From positions 62,001 through 126,000 of the forward strand of contig CAZLMM010000003.1 of NCBI GenBank assembly GCA_964560495.1: a stretch of DNA of 64,000 nucleotides, in the 5' to 3' direction. The stretch comes from UBA5069 sp964560495. GTDB taxonomy: Bacteria > Chloroflexota > Anaerolineae > Caldilineales > Caldilineaceae. A program made the position numbers and the translations under genes. Of the stretch, positions 1 to 8,500 are shown one piece after another. The first letter of the stretch is position 1, and each line of letters begins with the position of its first letter. The notes beneath the pieces were generated by a model. The model saw only the letters and a program-made list of their open reading frames with translations, was not told the origin of the DNA and made no database searches.

Positions 1-287
1 ACATAGAAGGTGCTGGCTTCGTACAAAACACGATTTTTGGACACCCGCATCAGCCCAACAAGCAACCCCACGATCATCGCGCCTGTATACGCAACAATCG
101 TCACGTAGATGGTTGTGGTAATGCCCTGGGCGACCGCGGCGAAGATGACCTGGTAGTCGGCGTCGGTAACGATATGCCAGAGCATCAGCACGCCCAGCAA
201 GATGGCAAAGAGCAGCCAGTAAGGCAGGCGCGCCAGGAAAGCATAGAGCGGTTGGCGGCGGGGCGCGGGCATGGCCTGTACAGCCAT
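1..287 (-). CDS. Amino-acid ABC transporter permease (N-terminal part, runs off window)
   Basis: The 95 visible codons give a HisM/HisQ-type inner-membrane permease start: a basic Pro-rich N-terminus, a first membrane helix (LLFAILLGVLML), a short loop with DADY, then a second helix preceded by GITTTIYVT and followed by the RVSKN-type turn typical of polar amino-acid uptake permeases. It should form the membrane channel for the binding protein encoded just upstream on the same strand. The start at 287 is preferred over the ATG at 293 because AAGGAG lies at 294-299, six bases before it. The gene is cut by the window edge, so its full length and any following ATPase gene are not visible. Confidence 0.85.
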   Translation of the reverse strand, partial: MAVQAMPAPRRQPLYAFLARLPYWLLFAILLGVLMLWHIVTDADYQVIFAAVAQGITTTIYVTIVAYTGAMIVGLLVGLMRVSKNRVLYEASTFY

Positions 288-327
288 GGACATCTCCTTG
301 GCGTTGATTTGACGGACGCTGCGAGGT

Positions 328-370
328 GAGGTCTTGGGATGACGCGCCGTTCATTGGCGCCCAAGACCTC
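328..370 (-). promoter_or_regulatory. Intercistronic hairpin between binding protein and permease
   Basis: Perfect 11-base arms GAGGTCTTGGG (328-338) and its complement (360-370), with a further GCGCC/GGCGC pairing inside, lie between the stop of the binding-protein gene and the permease start. There is no T-tract, so it is more likely an mRNA-stabilising or attenuating structure than a full terminator. Such hairpins commonly let the binding protein be made in excess over the permease; that role is inferred. Confidence 0.5.
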
Positions 371-409
371 AAGACCCTAAAACCTCAATACTCCCCAAAA
401 CTATTTCCC

Positions 410-1467
410 CTACTGCGCTGGATCGTAGAGAAAGAACCACTTGGTGTTGAGGTGGTCGATGAAGCCGTCGTCGTGCATGGTCTGGATNNNNNNNNNNNNN
501 NNNNNNNNNNNNNNNNNNNNNNNNNNNNNNNNNNNNNNNNNNNNNNNNNNNNNNNNNNNNNNNNNNNNNNNNNNNNNNNNNNNNNNNAGAACCACTTGGT
601 GTTGAGGTGGTCGATGAAGCCGTCGTCGTGCATGGTCTGGATGGCGGCGTCGATGGGTCCTGTCAGGTTGGAGCCGGGCGTGAGGATGAAGCCGAAGTCC
701 TCGGACTTGATGGCGTCGCCCACGATCTTGAGCTGGTCCGGGTTGGCGCCGATGTAGCCGCGCCCGCTGGCCGCGTCCACCAGCACCATGTCCACATCGC
801 CGGCGATGAGCGCCTGCACCGATGCGCCGAAGTTCTCGAAGAGCTGGATGCGCGGGTTGGCCTCGTCGCCGTCCAAGATGTCGTAGACTGCGGTGTAGAA
901 GCCCGTCGTCCCCGACTGGGAACCCACCAGCAGCGCCTCGTCCGCAGCGAACTCCTGCGGCGTGGCGAAACGCTCCTCGTCGGCGCGCGTCAGCATGAAC
1001 TGCTGGCTCGTCATGTAGGGCGTCGAGAAGTCCACCTGCCCCTTGCGCTCGTCGGTGATGGTGATGCCGTCCATGCCCATGTCGAACTGACCGCTTGCCA
1101 CCGCCGGAATCATGGCCTCCCACGTGGTAGTGTTCCAGTTCACCACACAGTTCAACCGTCGGCAGATCTCCGCCATCGCATCGTACTCCCATCCCACCGC
1201 CGCTCCCGTGGCGGGATCGACATATTGCAGCGGCGTGTAATCATTGGCGACTGCGGCCTGAATGGTCACCCCGCCCAGGTCGGGCAGGCCATAGACGGCG
1301 CGCGCGCCGGCAATGTTGCTTTCAGCTTGCCCCGAAAGGGCGGGCGGACTGCTTTCTTGACCGGTGTCGCTGGCCGGCGCGATGGGCGCCTGGGCGCAAG
1401 CAGCAAAGACGAACAAAGCCAACAGGATCGCTAAGAAAAAGCAGCGACGGAAAAGTGGTTGTTTCAT
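410..1467 (-). CDS. Amino-acid ABC transporter substrate-binding lipoprotein (interrupted by an assembly gap)
   Basis: This is a family 3 extracellular solute-binding protein, anchored to the outside of the membrane by a lipid on Cys24 (lipobox FAAC) and feeding polar amino acids to the adjacent permease. The fold is visible from the VGWEYDAMAEICRRLN ligand-lobe motif, the GMDGITITDERKG hinge segment, and the C-terminal DDGFIDHLNTKWF. The start at 1467 is preferred to one 33 bases upstream because GAAGGA precedes it. A 100-N gap breaks the reading frame near the 3' end. If the N run and one copy of the 55-bp duplication are removed (155 bases), the frame closes perfectly to a 300-residue protein ending LYDPAQ with stop at 410-412, a normal family length. 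Confidence 0.88.
433..642. repeat. 55-bp exact duplication flanking the N gap (assembly artefact)
   Basis: Bases 433-487 and 588-642 are identical over 55 bp and sit immediately on either side of the N run. The duplicated segment codes for the same C-terminal stretch of the binding protein (TMHDDGFIDHLNTKW). An overlap of exactly 55 bp is what two contigs share when a k-mer assembler using k=55 fails to merge their ends, so the duplication is most probably not biological. Confidence 0.9.
488..587. other. Assembly gap of 100 N
   Basis: A run of exactly 100 N, the conventional placeholder for a gap of unknown size, lies inside the solute-binding protein gene. The flanking duplication argues that the real gap length is negative, meaning the contigs overlap. 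Confidence 0.99.
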
Positions 1468-2063
1468 GGAGTCCTTCTTCTTATCTGATCTGATTGTCAT
1501 GTCTGAAAACTGCGCAAATGGCGTGATTACTCGCTATCTTACCCTGTCGAGGCGATTTTTCGAAAAAGATACACGTTGCCGTCCATACCCTATTCGAACA
1601 GCGGTCCTGGGCAAGCCCGGTCGTATCGCCGGTCACAGGGAAAACACGGATGAGGATCGGTTAATATAACGCTCCCCGTCCGCAGCCGACGAGTCTTAGC
1701 CGGTTGCTCATGATACTCCGCCAGGTCAGCGTGATAGAGCACCGCCGCCACCCTCATTGTCCGGGCAAGGGAGACTGATAACCAGCTCTGTGTGGGCTCT
1801 ACAGCGCGGCGCAAGAGGAGCGGTAAAGGGTTCTCCGGTTTCATGACATTTGTCACTTGACACGGCACCCAAACCATCCATAATGAAAGGTGCGTCCATT
1901 ACGGATAGTTCTAAAAACACCTTCACCGCAGAGGGTGTAGAGGAACCAAGAGGCATCTTCTTCATAGAGCGGGCGCACAGCGCCATCGTTATCCAAGCCC
2001 GTTGAGGGCACGTCGCCTGTCGCAGCAATAGACAATCCCGGTTCCCTGGGGAGGAGGACTCCC
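1468..2063. other. Divergent intergenic region without a recognised gene
   Basis: About 600 bases separate the reverse transporter genes from the forward cupredoxin-like gene. The only clear signal is GGGGAGGAGGA at about 2049-2059, the ribosome binding site for the gene at 2064. A reverse open frame at 1853-2065 has a protein-like middle (DASWFLYTL) but overlaps that ribosome binding site, has no start signal of its own, and is not called. Promoters for both directions must lie here but I cannot place them. Confidence 0.5.
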
Positions 2064-2585
2064 ATGAATCACTCCCGTCTCGCCGCCGCCTTGCACCTGG
2101 CGTTGGTCTGCGCGCTTGCCCTCGGCCTGCTGCCGGCCCATCACCCACTCTACAGCCAGACCGCTGACCAGCCAACCAACCAGATCGCCAACCAGATTGC
2201 TGACCGGCCAGCCGCCATGGTCGCCATCAGCTTCGACGGCGCGGCTTTCACGCCGGCGTCGCTGAGCGTGGCGGTGGGCACGCAACTGGTGTGGGTCAAC
2301 AACAGCGCGGCTGATCACACGCTGCAGGCGTTCTTCGAGAGCCGCATCTACCTGCCGGCCATCTACGGCAGAGCCGCTGTGCAGGCCGAGTCTGCGCCGC
2401 AGACGACCCAGGCAATCGATGGGGAGCACGCCGTGGAGGATGCGCCGCAGAGTCCGGCCGCCAACGAACCGATCTTCAAGGAGGTCTTTCGCGCCGGTCA
2501 GCAGGTGAGCTTCACCGTGACCAACGTGGGCCAGTTGGCGTATGCCCTGGAAAGTCTACCGGGGGTGGGCGGCGTTACGGCGTGA
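2064..2585 (+). CDS. Exported cupredoxin-like domain protein, C-terminus lost at a junction with Rhs
   Basis: The 173-residue product has a signal peptide (residues 1-30) and then a plastocyanin-like beta-sandwich: ISFDGAAFTPASLSVAVGT, VWVNNSAADHTL and, after a long insert containing SRIYLPAIYGR, the strand GQQVSFTVTNVGQLAYALE. The first copper-ligand-type His is present (DHTL), but the usual Cys-His-Met loop is missing, so copper binding is doubtful. The ribosome binding site is strong. The frame ends four bases into the Rhs reading frame that follows. The domain appears complete to its last strand (LPGVGGV), so a single frameshift near 2570-2580 could separate what was one cupredoxin-Rhs protein; a collapsed repetitive assembly is the alternative. 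Confidence 0.6.
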   Translation: MNHSRLAAALHLALVCALALGLLPAHHPLYSQTADQPTNQIANQIADRPAAMVAISFDGAAFTPASLSVAVGTQLVWVNNSAADHTLQAFFESRIYLPAIYGRAAVQAESAPQTTQAIDGEHAVEDAPQSPAANEPIFKEVFRAGQQVSFTVTNVGQLAYALESLPGVGGVTA

Positions 2586-4144
2586 CGCAGGCCAACATCT
2601 ACGACAACGCCGACCGCCTGCGCAGCGTCGTCTACACCCACGCCAGCCACGGCACGATCGCCAGTGCGGCCTACACGCTCGATCAGGTGGGCAACCGGCT
2701 GACGATGGCCGATCTGGATGGCACGACCACCTACACCTATGACAAACTGCACCGCCTCAAGACCGTGGCCTATCCGGGCGGCGAGCTGGTGACCTACAAT
2801 TACGACGCGATGGGCAACCGCACCAGCATGGTCAGCAGCGTGGCAGGAACCACCAGTTATAGCTACGATGCGGCCGACCGGCTGACCAGCTTCACTGCGC
2901 CCGGCGGCTCCACTGCGCTGACCTGGGACGCCAACGGCAACATGATCGGCAAGGGCAGCGCCAGTTACAGCTTCGACGCGCTGGATCGGCTGACACGGGT
3001 GGTGAGCAGCACCACGACCGTGCAGTTCAGCTACAACGGCGACGGCGTGCGGGTCGGCAAGACGGTCAACGGCGCAACCACGAGCTATCTGCAAGACACA
3101 GCTGCGCCGCTGCCGGTGGTTGCCGTGGAGACGACCGGCGGTCAGGCCAGCCGCTACATCTACGGCAGCGACCTGCTCACCCTGATCGATGCGGCCGGTG
3201 CGCCCGTCTTCTACCACACGGATGGGCTGGGGAGCACGCGTGCGCTCAGCAACCAGGCCGGCCAGCGCACGGATCGCTACAGTTATGATGTGTTTGGCGC
3301 GACGCGCTCGCATGTAGGGGCCTCGAGTCAAGTGTTTGGGTTCACGGGTGAACAGTTGGATGAAGAGTTGGGGTTGATGTATTTGCGAGCACGGTATTTT
3401 AACCCACAAACAGGAAGATTTGTGAGTAATGATCCGTGGCCCGGTCAGGAAGATGCAATTCAGACTTTGAATGGATATGCATATGCGAGCAACACCCCCC
3501 TGACCTATGTCGATCCATCAGGAGCAACTCTTAAAGAAATCGGCGATAAACTGGCGGAAAAAGGCAAGAACATCGTCTACAATGTGACTCATCCAGGCGA
3601 ATATGTCGAAAACATGAAGATCGCGCTTTCAGATCCAATAGCTCGTGGTTTTGTGCTCGATGAACTCAGCGAGAATTCCAAGTTAGTCGGCTATGGGTCT
3701 TGTGCAGTGGGTTTTGCGCCAGGTTGTGCGGTATTCGTCAAGGGCGCGTATGTCACTGGTGCCGTCAATGCCGTAGACACCCTGCGCGGTCTCAGCGCGG
3801 GAGAAGTTCCTACAGGGGTCGCCGTAGATCGCGGGATTAGGATGGGGACGAGTTTGGTAGTTGGTAAAGTTGTAGATAAATATGTTGCAGGCACGATGGG
3901 AGAAGCGGCTTGGCGATATGGCACAAGGTATTTCGGTACTGTGACTGGAGGACAATTAGGGCAATTTGCAAGTTACGGCGTGAAAGAAATTTGGACACTC
4001 TCAGGGATCAACGGTTATCTGTCCGGTATGCTTTCGGATCGCTTCATGCAAGGATTAGGTTTTCTGGGCCAGTGGTCTGGATCCTCAGGTGGCACGAGTA
4101 GTGGCAGTAGTATATGGGGCGGCCCACCCAGTGGCGGCAAGTAG
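2582..4144 (+). pseudogene. Rhs/YD-repeat protein, 5'-truncated, with variable C-terminal tip
   Basis: The 520-residue frame from GTG 2582 carries repeated YD motifs (TYTYDKLHRLKT, TYNYDAMGNRTS, SYSYDAADRLTS), then the Rhs core terminator region (LGLMYLRARYFNPQTGRF) ending in YVDPSG at residues 310-314. Residues 315-520 are a Gly- and Ser-rich tip unlike the core, coded by visibly more A/T-rich DNA, the usual sign of an exchangeable toxin tip. I do not recognise the tip's activity. Full Rhs proteins have many more repeats and an export signal, so the 5' part is missing or lies in the preceding frame. No immunity gene is evident directly downstream. No good ribosome binding site precedes the GTG, supporting a broken gene. 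Confidence 0.7.
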
Positions 4145-4170
4145 AGATCGCCCGCTCTGTTGTCAGATCG

Positions 4171-4276
4171 ATAGAGCACGGATTAGGAGAATCAACGGAT
4201 TGGATTCGTGCCAACGCGTCTGTTCGCTTGCAGCGCAGGCGGACAAATCCGCCCATCCTCTTGATCCGTGCTCTAC
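4171..4276. repeat. 106-bp imperfect palindromic element
   Basis: Inverted arms share TAGAGCACGGAT (4172-4183) and its complement ATCCGTGCTCTA (4264-4275), and the similarity continues inward with mismatches for about 30 bases per arm. It lies between the Rhs tip and the toxin-antitoxin pair. No coding potential is seen. It resembles a small non-autonomous palindromic repeat, but no target duplication is clear. Confidence 0.55.
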
Positions 4277-4416
4277 AGCTTGATGGCGAAGGCCTGCAAC
4301 TCGTGGCCTTGCCCCTCAAACCTCGCGTAATTCGCCCATTTGCCCGCTGATCCGGCAACGTGCTATCATGACAAACGGGAAACAGGGAGGATTACACAGA
4401 TCGAAGGAGAGCGCCA

Positions 4417-4692
4417 ATGGCCACAACCGACAAGATCATCTTTGAAGTGCCTGTTCCAGTCGCTCAAGAGCTGTCAACCGCCACCCAAGAATACTTGACC
4501 GATCTCTTGATGAGAGGGCTGCGCGAAGCGCGCATTGAGCGCGCCCTTGCACGATATCGCCTGGGGGGAATTTCTTTCGCCGCCAGCGCGCAGGCAGCAG
4601 GTGTATCGCAGGCAGAATTGGCGCGCCAGGCGTACATTCGTAATATCGAGCCACCATACGATGCTGAGATGTTGTCTGAAGAGATGCGATGA
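4417..4692 (+). CDS. UPF0175 family antitoxin-like protein
   Basis: A 91-residue protein with the UPF0175 pattern: a short beta/alpha N-terminus, then ALARYRLGGISFAASAQAAG, a helix-turn-helix-like region, and a short acidic tail. UPF0175 proteins are found in front of DUF3368 PIN-like genes and are taken to be DNA-binding antitoxins that neutralise the toxin and repress the operon. AAGGAG lies just upstream of ATG 4417. The stop overlaps the toxin start by four bases (ATGA), implying translational coupling. Confidence 0.85.
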   Translation: MATTDKIIFEVPVPVAQELSTATQEYLTDLLMRGLREARIERALARYRLGGISFAASAQAAGVSQAELARQAYIRNIEPPYDAEMLSEEMR

Positions 4693-5204
4693 CTCCAATG
4701 CCGCCGGTGATCTGCAATGCTGGCCCGCTGATGGCACTGGGCAAGCTCAATCGACTGGATGTGCTGGCAGGACTTTACGGAGTCGTGCAAATTCCCGAAA
4801 GCGTGTATATCGAAGTAGTGGTCAATGGTCTTCTGCAGGGTGAGGCAGATGCAGCAATCGTGCGCTCATTCTGGCGCCAACAGCGCTGGCCCGTTGTCAG
4901 CGTGACTGATGCGGTGATGAAGGCCTATCAACCTCTCGTTAAGTTGGGGGATGGAGAACAAGCGGTCTTAGCGCTCGCTCTGGCAACACCCGGTTCACTG
5001 GCCTTGCTTGACGATGTACTGGCGCGTCGCGAAGCGCGCCGTCTTCACCTGCAATCTTATGGCACGCTTGGCATTCTCATGTCGGCGTATCAGTCCGGTC
5101 TTCTGACACGTCAACAGTTGGTTCTCCTCATCCAAGACATTGCGGCAAGACCAGATATCTGGATCAGCGCTGCTTTGTGCCAACAGCTTTTGGCGACGCT
5201 GTAA
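4689..5204 (+). CDS. DUF3368 PIN-like toxin
   Basis: The 171-residue product starts with the PIN-like strand PPVICNAGPLMALGKL, has IPESVYIEVV, the acidic GDGEQAVLALAL and the late LALLDDVLARREAR, giving the clustered acidic residues expected of a metal-dependent RNase fold. DUF3368 proteins pair with UPF0175 genes, as here. The predicted role is a toxin cleaving RNA when unopposed; the target is unknown. It is full length for the family. Confidence 0.85.
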   Translation: MTPMPPVICNAGPLMALGKLNRLDVLAGLYGVVQIPESVYIEVVVNGLLQGEADAAIVRSFWRQQRWPVVSVTDAVMKAYQPLVKLGDGEQAVLALALATPGSLALLDDVLARREARRLHLQSYGTLGILMSAYQSGLLTRQQLVLLIQDIAARPDIWISAALCQQLLATL

Positions 5205-5547
5205 TCTCTTTGTGTGGAGACTGCTGCGCCTGTCCGCTAAACTGGCATGTAGACCAACTCGACGGTCCAACCTGCAACAATCGCAGTTGGAGAAACCATT
5301 GTGATGATTGCCCAACCACCGCTGCTCCAAGAAAATGAACCGTGCTGGTTGCACTTGCCCCAACATTGTGTCCAAAATCACAGCCGGCCTATTCACCAGC
5401 GCGCTTGACAACCTGTACTGGCTGATCCACAATAGCCTTGCCGCCAAAGAAGCTCCCCATCGCTCATTACGCATCGGGCGTTGCGCGCGGCGCACTCAAT
5501 CGTCTGGCGGATGGGCTCTCCTCTGGCGCTTTGGCGGCAGGAGACAT
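5205..5547. other. Intergenic stretch, nothing recognised
   Basis: An open frame continues upstream of the protease start to 5308, but its residues (Cys-, Asn- and Trp-rich) do not look like a signal or domain, and the strong ribosome binding site GGCAGGAG at 5536-5543 points to the start at 5548. No promoter or RNA gene could be supported. Confidence 0.5.
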
Positions 5548-8500
5548 ATGAACAAGCAATCCGCACTCCATCTGGCCGGCATCTTCGTCGCTCTCCTCCT
5601 GCTCTCGCCGGTCTTCACCTCTCCCAGTTGGGCGAACGACGCGCAAGGCGCGCCGCTTGACGACGCCGCTGCAACGCCAACTCCGGCTTCCCTTCAGAAC
5701 AGGTCGGAGGGGGGCGGTTCGTCCGATTCACCCGACAATCACGCGGCTCGCATCTTTTTGCCTATCACATTGAGGGACGCCGCGGCCCCTCCGCCTCAAC
5801 CGCCGCCGCCCACGCCGCCGGCTCCGCCCCCCCAGCCAGAAGGCAGTGTGCTTCTGGCAGAATATCCGCGCATCGCTCGCGCCATGACCCATCTGAACAA
5901 CGGCGAGGTCAGGGTCGCCTATCAGGTCTACAACAACGTGGGTCACGCCATCGAGTTTCTCTCGCTTCACTTCAACGCCCAGGCCGAGGCCGGCAGCGTG
6001 GAATTCGTCGCCGCGTCGCCCGATGCAGCCGGCGTTTTCAGCGCGACCCACACTATCGCTTCCCAGGTCGTGACCTGCACCTTCTCCATCCAGCCCGACA
6101 AGATGCTGGCATCAGGCCAGACCGCCGACCTCTCGTGCACCTACCGCGAAGATGACGCGGCGGTTGTCGTCCAATCCGAAACCCTTGCGCCAGAGCCGTT
6201 CGTCGACGACATGGATTTCGACCAGATCCACGATGCGCTGACTGCCCAGGCCAACGGCGCAGGCAACGCGCTCCTGGAAGTGCTCGTCATGCTCACGCGC
6301 CCCGTGGCGCAGAGCGACCTGGATTTCTTCATTGGGTATGGCGGCAGCGTGGAATACACCATCCCCCTCATCGACGGTTTCTTCGGGACGCTGCCAGCCG
6401 ACCACCTCTACGACTATCGCTACGACGCGCCGGATGTGGATTTCATCGAGCCGAACCTACCTGGCTTCCCGTTGCTGGACATCGCTACGGCCAACACCCG
6501 CGCCCGCCGCGTCTGGCTGGGCGACACCGACGGCAGCACGGTGGTTGTGACCGACACCGTCGCGGCCCTCACTGGCGACCGCCGCACCGCCATCGCCGTG
6601 GTGGACACGGGCCTGGACGCCTCTCACCCCGGTCTTGGCCCCTATCAGGATGTCTCCGTCGTTGGGTGGGGCGCGTTGGCCGGAGGCACGAAGATGGTGG
6701 GCTGGCGCGACTTCGACCCGCGCGCTTCCGCGACGCCCATCGATGTGGACGGACATGGCAGTCATGTGGCGGGCATCGCTGCTGGAACTGGCGGGGGCGC
6801 AGCGCCTGCGGGCCAGGATATGCGCGGCGTTGCGCCGAATGCTAAACTGGTCGGCGTGCGCCTGCCCCAGGTCGGCAATCACTCTGCCGCCTTTGCCAAC
6901 GCGCTCAATTGGCTACGCGGTCAGTTGGCAACCTATCACGTCGTGGCGGTCAATCAGAGCTATGGCTCCGCAGCCACGGGCGGCGCGTCGCGCGGCTGGT
7001 CGCGCGCCACTGAGCGCATGGTCGAGGCCGGCGTCGTCATGGTCAACTCGGCCGGCAATAACTTCGACGCAGATGACGGCGGACTCAATATCGGCGCGCC
7101 GGCCGACGTGGAAAAGGTGCTCACCGTGGGCGCGGTCAATGACAACGACCAGGTCACGTACTACAGCAGCAACGGCAACGTTCGTCTGCGCAATGTCAAG
7201 CCCGATGTAGTTGCGCCCGGCGGCGGTTTCATCATCGACAACAATTTCAACTTTACAGCGACGATGCTTTCCGTGGACAGCAACCTGCTCGAACCCTTCA
7301 TCGACACGAATGCCAACGGCGTCCCGAATCCGGGCGACCGCTGCCTTGACTGGAATGGCAACGGGCAGTTTGATACACAGATGGACATCTTTCTGGATAG
7401 AAATGGCAATCGAAGGCTGAATGGCGCCGAGCCAGTGCTGAACTGGAATGGTCGGGCTGGCTTCCAGGGCGGCGGCGATATTTGTGTGGATACGGATGGC
7501 AATGGCGTATTCAGCAACGAGTTATGGCTTGATCTCGATGGCAACATTGCTTACTCACCTAACGGCTCGACTCCTGTCGCCAACGACTACCAGGCCATGG
7601 TGGGCACCTCCCAGGCCTCGCCGGTGGTCGCCGGCGAGGTCGCGCTCATCGTGGATGGCATGACCGACTACGACAACAAGAACGCCGACGACGAAGCCGG
7701 CGACCACGAAGACCCCTGGAACGGCAAGGACGACGACCGCGACGACATGATCGATGAAGACACGGGCGAGTGGCTCTACGAAGAAAGGAACGCCCGCCTG
7801 GTCAAATCCATCGTGCTCATGTCCACTTTCGAGGTCCCCGGCGGCGAGATGGTGCCCAACCAGTGGCTCTGGCTGGACGAGAATGGCGACGGTTTCCGCC
7901 AGTTCGGGACAGATGAGACCATCCGTGACGTAGACCTCAATCAGACCTTCGGCGTCACCGATGTGGTGGTTAATCAGGGCGCCAACGGCGTCATCGACGT
8001 TGCCAATGGCGACCGCTTCGACCCCACCGACGGCGACCTGGTGCACGACCCATGGTTCCTCAACGCTGGCGACAGCAACGACCCGCGCACCCGCCCCGGC
8101 GCGCCGGCCGGCGGGTGGGATCGAGGCGGCAAAGACAACAAAGAAGGTTACGGTCGCGTCGCCATCGACGCCGCGGTGGAGGCCGTCACCAAAGAATTCT
8201 GCGCGGTAGAGACCGACGAATTCGGCGCGGGGTTGACCGACAAGAAGGTGTGGGCGCGCCACCTTCACCTCTATGCTGGCAAGGAGTATAAGCTCATCCT
8301 TGATGGGCCGGGCGGCGCGGACTTCGATATGTATCTCTATCAGGGAACGCCCGACGCCAACGGCGATCCCGTTCTCGCCCGTCAGCCCGGCGGTGGCGGG
8401 GCAGAGATCGCCGCCAAAACCGCCGGTACAGCCGACGAGGAGCTTGTTTTCAAAGTACGCGCCGACGGCCTCTACTTCCTTGTCATCCGCCGCGTCGACG

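Noticed and set aside
1853..2065. Reverse frame of 70 codons with some protein-like residues
   Set aside because: It overlaps the ribosome binding site of the gene at 2064, has no ribosome binding site itself and matches no family I know.
5308..5547. Upstream extension of the subtilase gene
   Set aside because: A strong ribosome binding site and signal peptide place the start at 5548; the extension is not signal-like.
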